Shown: positions 25,993-34,590, counted from the stretch's first letter. The stretch is DNA of 64,000 nucleotides from Micromonospora arborensis (GCF_003205615.1 NZ_PYBV01000019.1:87783-151782); one strand, 5' to 3'. Notes: a model not told the origin generated them from the sequence alone. Numbers and translations: made by a program.

Positions 25993-27672
25993 ATGGTCAA
26001 CCACAACCTTCGTACTGGGACCGTCCGCGCGCTGCAGGCGGGGTCCCTGGCGACCGCTGTCGTCGCGTCACTGCTTGCCGCTGTTCCCGGCGCGGCCTCC
26101 GCCGCTCCGAATACCGCTGATGTCGTCGTCGGCGTCATCGCCAACCCGGGCCAGATGGGACCGGCCGGTGGCCGGGTACATCTGGCTGTCTCGGTCCGCA
26201 ACGCCGGGGGCGCCGAGGCCACCGACACCACCCTGAAGCTAAGCCTGCCGTCCGGTGCCACCCTCGACGTCGGTGACTCCCTGGGCGGCTGGACCTGCGA
26301 CGCCGCGGCCGCCAAGTGCAAGTACGCCATTCTGGCGGCCGGCACTGATACCGACTTCGTCCTGGGCGTCACCCTGCCGGCCGGCGCGGACGGCCAGAAG
26401 ACGAAGGTGACAGCGACGGCCACCACGCAGACTCGCGAGTCGTCGACCACGAACAACACCGCGTCGGCGAACATCGAGTACGTCGCCAAGCCGGACCTCG
26501 CCTTCTCGTTCGAGTTCGCCGTCGGCGACATCTCCTACCTGGGCGGCAACGGCGCGCGTGGCATGGCCCAGGCCCGGGCGACCAACATCGGCACCACTCC
26601 GGCGCCCGGCGCCCGCTTCACGTTCCAGATGCCGCCAGACGCCTTCGCCGGCGCCTGGACGACGGACCCGGAGTGGAACTGTGACTTCTCCACCTCCACC
26701 TGGGTCTGTGACAACGACCGGGACATCCCGCCGGGAGGGATGGCCTTCCTCAACTTCTACCCGTACTTCCCGGCCGGAACGGTGGGCGACACCAGGACGG
26801 TGACCGCTTCGGTGTCGACCTCGGCCCCCGAGCGGTCGCTGGCGAACAACAGCGGCACAACCACCTTCACCTACGTCGTGCCACCCCCCGCCGACGTTGA
26901 GATGTACGGGATCGCCGTGGTCGGCCGCGATGAGCTGCGGGCAAACGAGGAGTTCGACCTGTCCGTCTCGGTCAACCTCCGGGGCGGTTCCCCGTCGGAG
27001 AACACCGCCGTGCGGGTGCCACTTCCGGCGACGGTCGAGCTGACCTCCCTCGACCCCGGTGACGCCAACTGGACCTGCCGACTCAACGACACGGCGGACG
27101 ACCGCTTCGTCGAGTGCACGCGCCCCTTCTGGGACATCGGCACGTCCAACGGCGAGCTGCTGCTCAAGCTGAAGGCGAACGCGGGAACCCCCGACGGTCC
27201 GCTGACCTTCACCGCGACCGCGTCCACGTCCACGCCGGAGGCGTCGCTGGAGAACAACACCGCCACCGACAGCGTCACCTACGTCGCCGAGGGCGCCATC
27301 ACCGGTCACGTCTGGCTCGACCTCGACCGCGACGGCCAGCGCGACGCCGACGAGCCGAAGGCTGTGGACAAGACCTCCCTCAGTGTCATGCCGGAGACCG
27401 GCCAGCTGCCGTGGGGCGAGGGGTACGTGGGCGGCAACGAAATGGCCGGAACGTTCTGGGGACGACTCAGGCCGGGCCGGTACACCCTGCAGGTCAGCCT
27501 GCCGTCGGGCAGCACCTTCCAGTTCACCACCCCCGACCAAGGCGACGATGCCACTGACTCGGACATCATTGGCAGTAGCGGCGGCTACTACAACCAGGGC
27601 TGGAGCGCCGTGGTCGAGATCCGGGACGGCGCGGAGACGGCGGTCGACGTCGGCATCCTGCCGCCGTCCTGA
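25993..27672 (+). CDS. Secreted CARDB/DUF11-like repeat protein with SdrD B-like end
   Basis: The 559-residue protein begins with a signal peptide (hydrophobic core AGSLATAVVASLLAAVPG, cleavage near ASA-AP). Three related beta-sandwich repeats of about 120 residues follow, each ending in a TxNNTA/SxxNNSGT-type motif (ESSTTNNTAS, RSLANNSGTT, ASLENNTATD), as in CARDB/DUF11 domains. The C-terminal ~100 residues contain GHVWLDLDRDGQRDADEP, typical of SdrD B-like calcium-binding domains. No LPxTG or C-terminal anchor is seen, so it is probably released or cell-wall associated. The ATG 25993 has a weak AGGGA site. Confidence 0.82.
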   Translation: MVNHNLRTGTVRALQAGSLATAVVASLLAAVPGAASAAPNTADVVVGVIANPGQMGPAGGRVHLAVSVRNAGGAEATDTTLKLSLPSGATLDVGDSLGGWTCDAAAAKCKYAILAAGTDTDFVLGVTLPAGADGQKTKVTATATTQTRESSTTNNTASANIEYVAKPDLAFSFEFAVGDISYLGGNGARGMAQARATNIGTTPAPGARFTFQMPPDAFAGAWTTDPEWNCDFSTSTWVCDNDRDIPPGGMAFLNFYPYFPAGTVGDTRTVTASVSTSAPERSLANNSGTTTFTYVVPPPADVEMYGIAVVGRDELRANEEFDLSVSVNLRGGSPSENTAVRVPLPATVELTSLDPGDANWTCRLNDTADDRFVECTRPFWDIGTSNGELLLKLKANAGTPDGPLTFTATASTSTPEASLENNTATDSVTYVAEGAITGHVWLDLDRDGQRDADEPKAVDKTSLSVMPETGQLPWGEGYVGGNEMAGTFWGRLRPGRYTLQVSLPSGSTFQFTTPDQGDDATDSDIIGSSGGYYNQGWSAVVEIRDGAETAVDVGILPPS

Positions 27673-27753
27673 CGGATCCCCGGAGCCTCAGCGGAGAGCA
27701 GTACCCCCTCTCCGCACTGCGGACCGACCAAAACAGCACAGCACAGCCATGGT

Positions 27754-27787
27754 CGCCCCCGGACCGACTCACGTCGATCCGGGGGCG
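27754..27787 (+). terminator. Terminator after the secreted repeat protein
   Basis: CGCCCCCGGA (27754-27763) and TCCGGGGGCG (27778-27787) form a perfect 10-bp stem with a 14-base loop, about 80 bases past the stop codon. Confidence 0.75.
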
Positions 27788-28068
27788 CTCGTCGCGCGGG
27801 TCAGGGGAGTCGGATAGAGCGGGTCGGCTAAGGCGTGTTTCGTAAGTTGGGGTTGGCCGGTCTGGGTCACGGCGTGGCGGTGATCGACAACTGAAGAGGC
27901 CTCCGGTGGACTCCCGTCATCGCGTAACCGGTCGGCAAGGTGTAGGCGATATGCAGCTCAACGCCGACGATAGCCGCATCGCGGTCGGTGGGGTTGACTG
28001 CCAGGACCTTGATACCGACCCAGCGCGACGCGAGTTCGCATGGCGTCGTGGATGCCCCAGGCAGGTGG
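27788..28068. other. Intergenic region, possible insertion footprint
   Basis: No gene is supported. The stretch around 27832-27910 (GCGTGTTTCGTAAGTTGG and following) has the look of DNA left by an insertion sequence, but there is no transposase frame or terminal repeat to prove it. Confidence 0.3.
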
Positions 28069-28566
28069 TCAGGACGTGCAGAACGACGCCGGCTCGGTCA
28101 GGCCGAGGTCCGTGCAGTCCCATCCGGTGCCCTGGTCGTGGAATCGCCAGCCCAGGCCGGCCGTGTAATGGAACAGGTAGATGACGCCGCCGCCGTCCGG
28201 ACGCTGCACGTCGGCCGCCGCCCAAGCCTCGACGCACTCCACTCCCCTGGAGGCGAAAGACCAGCCTGCCGGCAGTTCGACCATGGTCCCGAGGGTCTGC
28301 GTCGACGGACAGGTGGGATTTTGGGGTCCGGCACTGGTGGGGGTGGATGCGGGTGGCGTCAACAGGTCGGGCCGGTGGCGGGTGGCGAAGGCCACCGTCC
28401 CGCCGATGGCGAACACCACCGCCGCGGCCGCGGCGCCGGTGGTGAGCGCCCTCCGTCGTTGTGTCTGCCGCGACTTGTGCAGGGCCCGCTCGTACATGTC
28501 GGCGGTGCCGCCGTGCTCGCTCAGATCGGACATGGCCTGACGCAGAGGCCCAAGGTGGTCGGTCAT
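28069..28566 (-). CDS. Membrane anti-sigma-like protein with extracytoplasmic Cys-rich domain
   Basis: The 165-residue protein has a cytoplasmic head (about 1-40), one membrane helix (about 42-62, TGAAAAAVVFAIGGTVAFA) and an outside domain with four Cys residues in the pattern CPSxxTL, VECVxxW, DCxDLGL, FCxS. The outside domain is clearly related to the lipoprotein at 29215-29631, with the same four Cys and matching flanks. The ATG at 28566 shares one base with the sigma-factor stop (TGATG), so the genes are coupled. An anti-sigma or sensor function is inferred from position and topology. Confidence 0.78.
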   Translation of the reverse strand: MTDHLGPLRQAMSDLSEHGGTADMYERALHKSRQTQRRRALTTGAAAAAVVFAIGGTVAFATRHRPDLLTPPASTPTSAGPQNPTCPSTQTLGTMVELPAGWSFASRGVECVEAWAAADVQRPDGGGVIYLFHYTAGLGWRFHDQGTGWDCTDLGLTEPASFCTS

Positions 28567-29084
28567 CAGGCCTCCTCCATCACGGCCGAGAGCAGCTCCG
28601 GCGCTATCTGCCGCATGCGGGCCAGTGCCTTGCTGGTCTGACTCTTGATCGTGCCGACCGAGCACTGCAGCAGATCCGCGGCCTCGGCCTCGCTGCGGTC
28701 CTCGAAGAACCGCACCACCAGCACGGCCCGTTGCCGCTTGGTGAGTTGGGCGAGGGCCTGGTGCAGGGCAACCTTGAGATCGGTACGGCGCGCATGGTCA
28801 CTACCGGGTTGAGCCACGTCGGCCAGTTCCCCGGGCAGGGACTCGGCCACCTTGCGGCGCCGCCACCAGCTCACATGCTGGTGATACATGGCTGTGCGGG
28901 TGTACGCCTCGAAGTGCCCGGGATCATCCAGCCGACGCCGGCCCCGATGGGTACGGGCCAGCGCATCCTGCACCAGGTCCTCGGCGAGGTGCCGGTCACC
29001 GGTCAGCAGGAACGCCGTCCGTAGCAACGCCGGCGAGCGGGCCCGAACGAACTCACAGAAAAGATCGTCTATGGAGTCCGCCAT
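28566..29084 (-). CDS. SigE-family ECF sigma factor
   Basis: The 172-residue protein has region 2 at about 8-75 (LLRTAFLLTGDRHLAEDLVQ) and region 4 at about 105-160 (LTKRQRAVLVVRFFEDRSEA, then VGTIKSQTSKALARMR). This is typical of the short SigE-like ECF group of streptomycetes and Micromonospora. ATG 29084 (MADSIDDLF) is chosen. The open frame upstream runs through a GGCAGC repeat tract and is not protein-like. It is followed by the membrane protein at 28069-28566. Confidence 0.88.
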   Translation of the reverse strand: MADSIDDLFCEFVRARSPALLRTAFLLTGDRHLAEDLVQDALARTHRGRRRLDDPGHFEAYTRTAMYHQHVSWWRRRKVAESLPGELADVAQPGSDHARRTDLKVALHQALAQLTKRQRAVLVVRFFEDRSEAEAADLLQCSVGTIKSQTSKALARMRQIAPELLSAVMEEA

Positions 29085-29121
29085 GCCCCGCTCGTTCCCT
29101 CCACGTACCCCAAAGTCCTTC

Positions 29122-29151
29122 GGCAGCGGCAGCGGCAGCGGCAGCGGCGGC
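29122..29151. repeat. Hexanucleotide GGCAGC tandem repeat
   Basis: Four exact GGCAGC units and one GGCGGC unit lie 38-67 bases upstream of the sigma-factor start, in its probable leader or promoter. Copy number could vary by slippage. Confidence 0.7.
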
Positions 29152-29162
29152 CGGTCGACTGT

Positions 29163-29188
29163 GGCGCACACCATAGCCGGTGTGCGCC
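29163..29188 (-). terminator. Terminator after the lipoprotein gene
   Basis: GGCGCACACC and GGTGTGCGCC form a perfect 10-bp stem with a 6-base loop, 27 bases beyond the lipoprotein stop. It should insulate the downstream sigma gene, which would then need its own promoter. Confidence 0.8.
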
Positions 29189-29214
29189 GCAGCAAGCGAC
29201 CACGGTCAACCCGG

Positions 29215-29631
29215 TCAGGAAATGCAGAATGGCGCCGGCTCGCTGAGGCCGAGATCCTTGCAGTCATATCCGCTGCCGTCGCCGTAGTACTTCCAGCCCG
29301 TGTCGGTCACGAGGTGGAACAGGTAGACGCCGTCACCGGCAGTCGGGCCCTGCGGATCAGCTCCGGCCCAGTCCTTGACGCACTCGACACTGCCGAACGT
29401 CCAGCCCTTCGGAAGCTCGACAAGGGTCTCGAGAGTCTTCGCCGAGGGGCACTTGGCACTCGTGGCCGCCGGGGTAGCCACCGCGGGGGAAGCACTGACG
29501 GTGCCATTGGCCGCAGCGGCCGACGTCGGAGCGGATGCGGTTGGGCCCGGCTTGGGCTCCGCCGTGGAGCCGCAAGCAGAGAGTCCGAGCAGGACGGCGG
29601 CGGCGGGCAGCAGGAGGTGACGTGCAGACAT
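29215..29631 (-). CDS. Lipoprotein paralogous to the adjacent anti-sigma sensor domain
   Basis: The 138-residue protein starts at ATG 29631 with a lipoprotein signal (LLLPAAAVLLGLSACGS, lipobox LSAC). An Ala/Thr/Pro linker follows, then a domain of about 75 residues with four Cys. That domain aligns with the outer domain of the protein at 28069-28566: CPSAKTL, VELPKGW, VECVKDW, YLFH, DCKDLGL, EPAPFC. The shared domain suggests a duplicated sensor, a decoy or a ligand-binding pair in envelope signalling. No known domain name comes to mind. The in-frame ATG at 29661 would break the signal sequence. Confidence 0.82.
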   Translation of the reverse strand: MSARHLLLPAAAVLLGLSACGSTAEPKPGPTASAPTSAAAANGTVSASPAVATPAATSAKCPSAKTLETLVELPKGWTFGSVECVKDWAGADPQGPTAGDGVYLFHLVTDTGWKYYGDGSGYDCKDLGLSEPAPFCIS

Positions 29632-29954
29632 TTCCGGACCCCTATGGATCGTGGCGAGCATCGCTTACACCGGGGTACATGCGATCCGTCGCCCGCAGGT
29701 TGCCGCCGACCGGAATTTTTCTCCACAGTTTTTCGGCAACCCCGCGCAGACGGTTCGCACCGCAGGTAATGCCCAATGACAACTCGCGCCCGTCAGCACC
29801 CGCGCCTACGACTCGGGCATCGTGCGAGCGGCAGCGGGCGGGGCCGGCGTTTCGGCGGACTCCATATCGGAGGGCACCGGCGTATCGTGATTGCGCCGCG
29901 CCGCACCGATGTCCACCTCGATGCGGCCGGCAGCCGTCACACGGGGGAGGTCTG
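29632..29954. other. Intergenic divergent region
   Basis: About 320 bases lie between the leftward lipoprotein gene and the rightward YbaB-like gene. It should contain both promoters. I see no clear -35/-10 pair and no coding region with support. Confidence 0.4.
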
Positions 29955-30386
29955 ATGGCGCAGTTTCCTGGCGGTGATTTCGAAGGGGCGACCGAGCGGT
30001 TCGTCGACTCCTGGGCCGCGGGCATCTCCGAGCGGGCCGCCCGGGCGCAGGAGTTGTCCGAGCGCGTGGCGGCGATGTCGGCGACCGCTGAGGGTGCGCA
30101 CGGCGCGGTCCAGGTGACAGTCGCCTCGTCCGGCGCCATGACCGACCTCCGGCTCGACGACCGGGTGCTGCGCTGGCGGGCGGACGAGATCGCCGCCGAG
30201 GTGCTGTCGGTGATGCGCCGGGCGCAGGGGCGGTTGCCCGCGCAGGTGGCGGAGGCCGCGGCGGCAACGGTCGGCGCCGACTCCGAGACCGCCCGGGCTG
30301 TCGTCGGCAGCTACGAGTCGCGTTTCCCCGAGGTGGCCGAGGAGACCGATCCTGGGTACCCGCCGAGGGGTGGCCGTGGGCGCTGA
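29955..30386 (+). CDS. YbaB/EbfC-family nucleoid-associated-like protein
   Basis: The 143-residue protein has an N-terminal helical half with Arg/Glu-rich heptads (ISERAARAQELSERVAAMSA). A beta segment follows (VQVTVASSGAMTDLRLDD) and then a C-terminal helix. This is the layout of YbaB/EbfC proteins, which bind DNA as dimers; actinobacterial members often accompany type VII-type secretion genes. ATG 29955 is preceded by GGGGGAGG. The next small gene starts inside its last codons. Confidence 0.75.
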   Translation: MAQFPGGDFEGATERFVDSWAAGISERAARAQELSERVAAMSATAEGAHGAVQVTVASSGAMTDLRLDDRVLRWRADEIAAEVLSVMRRAQGRLPAQVAEAAAATVGADSETARAVVGSYESRFPEVAEETDPGYPPRGGRGR

Positions 30387-30519
30387 GGCAGCCGGGTTCG
30401 AGGTCACCACGGCGGCGTTGACCAAGCACGCCCGCTCCGTCGACCGGATCGCCGAGGCGATCGACACCGCGATCACGGGCGAGGCATGGAACGCCTTCCG
30501 TCCGCCGAGTGCTTGGTGA
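30376..30519 (+). CDS. EspC-like (type VII secretion-associated) small protein, truncated
   Basis: From GTG 30376 the 47-residue product reads GFEVTTAALTKHARSVDRIA and continues as an amphipathic helix. This resembles the N-terminus of EspC/DUF2580 proteins that pair with YbaB-like proteins in actinomycetes. Family members are about 100 residues. Here the frame stops at 30517-30519 after AWNAFRPPSAW, so only the first helix is present. It overlaps the YbaB-like gene by 11 bp. It is either a short variant or a truncated gene. Confidence 0.5.
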   Translation: MGAEAAGFEVTTAALTKHARSVDRIAEAIDTAITGEAWNAFRPPSAW

Positions 30520-30551
30520 CCGGAGGAGCCGTGGTGAACCAGGAGGCAGGC

Positions 30552-30821
30552 ATGACCGAGCAGGCGCTGACCCGCGTGGCGCTGTACACGTTCGCCCAGC
30601 ACACCAACCGGCGGGTTGCCGAGTTCCGTTGGCAGCCGGGCCAAGCGGTGTCGCTGACCGTCCTCGACCCCGAGTGGGGTGCGCTCGCTCAGGACTTCTA
30701 CGACAACGGCGTGCCGGTCGGCTCCGGGCGGGTGCCACCGGAGGCCGGTCCGGAGTTCATGCGTGCCCTGCTGCAACGCTTCCGGATGAGCTACTACAAG
30801 TTCGTGGACGAGAGCGGCTGA
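30552..30821 (+). CDS. Conserved-looking hypothetical small protein
   Basis: The 89-residue product starts at ATG 30552 behind a strong AGGAGGCAGGC site. It contains WQPGQAVSLTVLDPEWG and ends FRMSYYKFVDESG. It has no signal peptide or membrane helix. I do not recognise a family. Its position behind the YbaB/EspC-like genes suggests the same transcript. Earlier in-frame starts (30486, 30531) have poorer sites. Confidence 0.6.
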   Translation: MTEQALTRVALYTFAQHTNRRVAEFRWQPGQAVSLTVLDPEWGALAQDFYDNGVPVGSGRVPPEAGPEFMRALLQRFRMSYYKFVDESG

Positions 30822-31025
30822 GCCGTCGGCGGTACGGATGGGGGCGATGGTGCCTTCGGGGCGTTAGTGACGCCTACGCCGAATGAGGGCATTTTTCGCA
30901 TAAGACCGTTTGATGCGAGTAATGCTCGACTACGTTCGCCTTGGTAGCGACAAACCGATTTGTCGCTGTCTGCACTGCTTGTGACGTGCAGAGACATGGT
31001 GTGCGGAGAAGGGCTAGGTAGCTCG

Positions 31026-32582
31026 ATGTCCAACTATCTACACCCGAACATCAGCGAGGTAGCGGCAGATCAGCCACGCCCGCCGAAAAAGCGCCGGGCA
31101 CGCTGGCTCGTCGCCGGGGTGGCCGGTCTGACCGGCGTTGCCGGCCTGGCCGCCTTCGCGCCGGGAGTGAGCGGAGCGTTCGGAATGGGCGGCAGCCTGT
31201 CGAACGCCGGAGCGCAGGTCCTCGTCGACGACAGCCGGACCGCCGGCGACGACAAGGGAGGACAGGATCCCGGCGGACGCGACGGCAAGGACCACGGGAA
31301 AGACAACGACCACAGGGACAGCAAGGGTGATGAGTTTCGATCCGTGCCCTGCAGCGCCGACGAGCTGATCGCGGCTATCGTGCGCGGGAACGCCGGCTCC
31401 GGGGCGAAGCTCCGGCTCGCTGAGAAGTGCACCTACACGCTCACCAGGTCCGCACCCCAGCCACCCGTGCCCTTCGGGGCCGTCGGCCTGCCGATCATCA
31501 CCCAATCGGTAACGATCGACGGGAACGGGTCCACCATCGTGCGCGCGGCCAACGCCACACCGTTTCGGATCCTCGAGGTTGGATCCGGCGGAGATTTGAC
31601 GTTGCGCGACGTCACCATCAAGGGCGGCCAGGCCGACGGTGGGTTCGGTGCCGGCGGCGGTGGCATCCGCATCGATATCGGCGGTAGGGCCACCATCGAG
31701 AACACCGACGTGGTCTACAACCAGACCAACGGCCTCGGTGGCGGAATCGCCAACTTCGGCGTCGCGAAGATCCTCGGCCGGAGCGAGTACGGCAAGGACT
31801 GGGACGACAAGGACAAAGACAAGGAGAAGAAGGACGACGGCAGCAACATCAGCAACAACAGCGCTTTGTTCGACGGCGGGGGCATCCACAACAACGGCAC
31901 CCTCACCGTGGAGAACACCCGACTGAGTTACAACAACACGATCGGGACCTTCGTCACCCTGCCGCTCGGTGGCGCGGGTGGCGGGCTGTCGAACAGCCGG
32001 AGCGCCATCCTCGACAACGTCCGCCTGGACAACAACACCGCGGGCTTCCGCGGCGGCGGTATCCGGGGCGGCCTCAACTCCACCACCGAGGCCAAGAACA
32101 TCGAGGTCAACGACAACCGAGCCGGCAGCGAGGGCGGCGGAATCTTCACCGACGGCGCCTTCTACCTCAAGCACGGCAACGTGCACCACAACGAGGCTGG
32201 CCAACGCGGCGGCGGCGTCTACAACCAGATCGGCCAGTTCACGGCCGAAGAGAGCCGGATCAGCGAGAACACCGCCAGCACGAACAGCACCATCGAACAC
32301 GGCGGCGGCATCTACAACGGCAGCGGCACCGTCATCCTGCGGCGCAGCCACGTCGAACGGAACAGGGCCGTGGGTTCGAGTTCGCAGGCCGGCGGGATCT
32401 ACAACAACAGCACACTCAACCTCACCGAAACCAAGGTGACGGACAACATCTCCACCCTGGCACCCGGCGGGATCTTCAACGACGGCGGCCAGGTCACCGT
32501 GGACCAGAAGTCGGCCATCAGCGGCAACCGGCCCACCAACTGCACACCCAGCTCACCCCCTGTTCCCAACTGCTTCGGCTGA
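31026..32582 (+). CDS. Secreted right-handed beta-helix repeat protein
   Basis: The 518-residue protein has a basic N-terminus (PPKKRRARW), a hydrophobic export segment at about 24-50, and a low-complexity Asp/Lys/Gly linker. At least eight repeats of the GGGIxNxGxLxxxxSxxxxN type follow (GGGIHNNGTL, GGGLSNSRSA, GGGIFTDGAF, GGGVYNQIG, GGGIYNGSG). These repeats fold as a parallel beta-helix, as in Pmp-like and pectate-lyase-like proteins. A second charged insert (DDKDKDKEKKDDG) lies inside the helix. ATG 31026 is chosen because it gives a clean basic N-terminus. Adhesion or carbohydrate binding is possible; no catalytic signature is seen. Confidence 0.8.
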   Translation: MSNYLHPNISEVAADQPRPPKKRRARWLVAGVAGLTGVAGLAAFAPGVSGAFGMGGSLSNAGAQVLVDDSRTAGDDKGGQDPGGRDGKDHGKDNDHRDSKGDEFRSVPCSADELIAAIVRGNAGSGAKLRLAEKCTYTLTRSAPQPPVPFGAVGLPIITQSVTIDGNGSTIVRAANATPFRILEVGSGGDLTLRDVTIKGGQADGGFGAGGGGIRIDIGGRATIENTDVVYNQTNGLGGGIANFGVAKILGRSEYGKDWDDKDKDKEKKDDGSNISNNSALFDGGGIHNNGTLTVENTRLSYNNTIGTFVTLPLGGAGGGLSNSRSAILDNVRLDNNTAGFRGGGIRGGLNSTTEAKNIEVNDNRAGSEGGGIFTDGAFYLKHGNVHHNEAGQRGGGVYNQIGQFTAEESRISENTASTNSTIEHGGGIYNGSGTVILRRSHVERNRAVGSSSQAGGIYNNSTLNLTETKVTDNISTLAPGGIFNDGGQVTVDQKSAISGNRPTNCTPSSPPVPNCFG

Positions 32583-32636
32583 TCATCGGATCTCCCGACA
32601 GTCAGGCGGTACGAGGTAACGGAACACGGAGGAGCA

Positions 32637-32688
32637 TCCGGTCCCGCACCGGTTCGATCAACACGATCGGACCGGTGACGGGACCGGA
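32637..32688 (+). terminator. Strong terminator after the beta-helix gene
   Basis: TCCGGTCCCGCACCGGT (32637-32653) pairs with ACCGGTGACGGGACCGGA (32671-32688) with a single one-base bulge and a 17-base loop. Confidence 0.8.
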
Positions 32689-32781
32689 TGCCGGCCACAC
32701 GTGGGTGGCTCGGCGACGGGCGGATCACTCGCAGTCAATCGGGTCGAGACGCCCGGACCAGCAGTTGCCTATGCTCGACGG

Positions 32782-34026
32782 GTGGAGGAGAACGAACAGG
32801 CCCTGCTGACCGAGATGCTGCAGGCGGCCGAGGAAGCCGCGCCGGTCGAGGCAGTGCAGGCCGTCACCGGCGCCATCGTCGCGGCGTTGAACGCGCTCGG
32901 CGTCTCGCTGCTCATCGCCGACCTCAGCGGTCGGGCACTGGTCCGCCTGACCCACCAGCCGGCCGTCGGCCACCCCGGCCGGCGTCAGGGCGATGAGACC
33001 GCCGAGGTTCTCCCCTTCGACGGCGGGCCCTACGAGCAGGCACTGCGCCAACAGACCGCCGTGGTGCTACCCGGCGACGACCGGTGGACGGTGCTCGCGC
33101 CCATCACCGAACGCGGCGAGGCCATCGGCCTGCTGGAGATCGACCTGCCGGACGAGCCGGACGACGCTGTGACCGCACGGATCGCCCGCACCGCGCACGC
33201 GTTGGCGTTCGTGGTCATCGCCAACCGCCGACACACCGACCTGTTCGAGTGGGGGCAGCGCAGCGCTCCGTTCACCCTCTCCGCCGAGATCCAACGCCGC
33301 CTACTGCCTGCCTCGTTCACCTGCGAGGCCAGCGCGTTCGCCCTCTCCGGTTGGCTGGAGCCCGCCGCGAGCATCGGCGGGGACACCTTCGACTACAGCG
33401 TGGCCCGCGACACTCTGCACGTCAGCGTCACCGACGCGATGGGCCACGGCGTGGCCAGCGCTCTGACCGCCACCCTCGGGGTGGGCAGCCTGCGCAACAC
33501 CCGCCGCCACGGCGACAGCCTCATCGCCCAGGCGGAGTTGGCCAACCGTGCCGTCGCCGAGCACGCCAACGTACGCGGTGCCTACGTGACGGCCGTACTC
33601 GGCCGCGTCGACCTGACCACCGGGCGTTGCGAGCTGCTCAATGCCGGGCACGTTCCGCCGATGCTGGTCCGGCAGGGTCGGGCCGCGTCGCTGGAGCTGC
33701 CCGCCAACTTCCCGCTGGGCATGTTTCCCGACGAGCGCTACCGCAGCGGTGAGGTCACCCTGCTGCCCGGTGACCGGCTGGTCATCGTCACCGACGGGAT
33801 GCGGGAACGCAACGCCGCCGACCTGGACCTGCCCGCCGCCCTGCTCCGCATCGCCCACCTGCATCCCCGTGAGGCGGTCCGGGCGCTGTCGGACGCGGTG
33901 CTGGCAACCGCCGGGCCGGTCCTGGCCGACGACGCCACCCTGCTCATCGTCGACTGGTACGGCGGCCACGGGCCGCGAGCGAGCACCGCTGGCGCGGACA
34001 CCGCCCGCGCCAGCAGCCTCCCGTAG
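32782..34026 (+). CDS. GAF-PP2C (SpoIIE/RsbU-type) protein phosphatase
   Basis: The protein has an N-terminal GAF-like sensor domain (about 20-165) and a PP2C/SpoIIE phosphatase domain (about 175-395). Metal-site motifs are GGDTFDYS, TDAMGHGVAS, NAGHVPPML, TDGMRE and DDATLL. Such enzymes dephosphorylate STAS anti-anti-sigma proteins to release sigma factors, and a STAS gene converges just 9 bases downstream. The GTG 32782 start follows TATGCT at 32769-32774 by 7 bases with no ribosome binding site, which would fit a leaderless transcript. An upstream GTG at 32701 is the alternative. Confidence 0.85.
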   Translation: MEENEQALLTEMLQAAEEAAPVEAVQAVTGAIVAALNALGVSLLIADLSGRALVRLTHQPAVGHPGRRQGDETAEVLPFDGGPYEQALRQQTAVVLPGDDRWTVLAPITERGEAIGLLEIDLPDEPDDAVTARIARTAHALAFVVIANRRHTDLFEWGQRSAPFTLSAEIQRRLLPASFTCEASAFALSGWLEPAASIGGDTFDYSVARDTLHVSVTDAMGHGVASALTATLGVGSLRNTRRHGDSLIAQAELANRAVAEHANVRGAYVTAVLGRVDLTTGRCELLNAGHVPPMLVRQGRAASLELPANFPLGMFPDERYRSGEVTLLPGDRLVIVTDGMRERNAADLDLPAALLRIAHLHPREAVRALSDAVLATAGPVLADDATLLIVDWYGGHGPRASTAGADTARASSLP

Positions 34027-34035
34027 TGAGGGTGC

Positions 34036-34386
34036 TCACGACACCGCCGAGGACGCCTCCTCGGCGTCGTGCACCGTCTCGAAGACGCCGATGACCCGGT
34101 CCACCGAGGTGATCGACAACACCGTACGCACCGGCTGACTGGCTCCGGCCAGGGCGAGCCGGCCGTTGCGTTCCCGCAGGTCCTTGAAGGCGACCACGAG
34201 CACGCCGAGGCCACTGGAGTCCATGAATCCGACACCGGTCAGGTCGACCACCACCAACTGGGCGTCGCTCTCCACCAGCGTGCGCAGTTGGTCACGCAAC
34301 TCGGGTGTGGTGCTCATGTCCAAGTCGCCGGCGACCTCTACCACTGTGCCGATCCGCCCCTGCCGCGTCGACAGCGTGAAGTCCAC
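34036..34386 (-). CDS. STAS-domain anti-anti-sigma factor
   Basis: The 116-residue protein is a single STAS domain with VVEVAGDLDMSTTPELR, then VVVDLTGVGFMDSSGLGVLV, including the conserved phosphorylatable Ser of the DSSGLG motif. It fits the SpoIIAA/RsbV family that sequesters anti-sigma kinases when unphosphorylated. GTG 34386 follows GAGGGGG by about 6 bases. It converges with the PP2C phosphatase at 32782-34026, its natural enzymatic partner. A SigF-type sigma factor lies 14 kb away. Confidence 0.9.
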   Translation of the reverse strand: MDFTLSTRQGRIGTVVEVAGDLDMSTTPELRDQLRTLVESDAQLVVVDLTGVGFMDSSGLGVLVVAFKDLRERNGRLALAGASQPVRTVLSITSVDRVIGVFETVHDAEEASSAVS

Positions 34387-34515
34387 GAAACCCCCTCGAT
34401 ACGGCGTCACCGGCAGCTCGGCGACACTGCGCGCGTACCAACGGTGCCAGAAATCCGCTCGGATCGCTCGTCGACGTGCGGCCTCGGCGCGGAGACGGCA
34501 GTGGGTCGAACCGGT

Positions 34516-34551
34516 GACGCCCCGCAGGCCTCACCGGGCCTGCGGGGCGTC
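34516..34551 (-). terminator. Terminator after the DNRLRE/Ig-like protein gene
   Basis: A perfect 15-bp inverted repeat (GACGCCCCGCAGGCC / GGCCTGCGGGGCGTC) with a 6-base loop lies 40 bases past the stop of the large secreted-protein gene. It precedes the STAS gene on the same strand and should insulate it. Confidence 0.9.
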
Positions 34552-34590
34552 AACCGATCAACTGTGGAGCTGGGACGAATTCAGGATCGG

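Noticed and set aside
25177..26004. Leftward 275-codon frame between the PHP and CARDB genes
   Set aside because: It overlaps the signal peptide region of the CARDB-like gene on the other strand, has no ribosome site and shows no domain.
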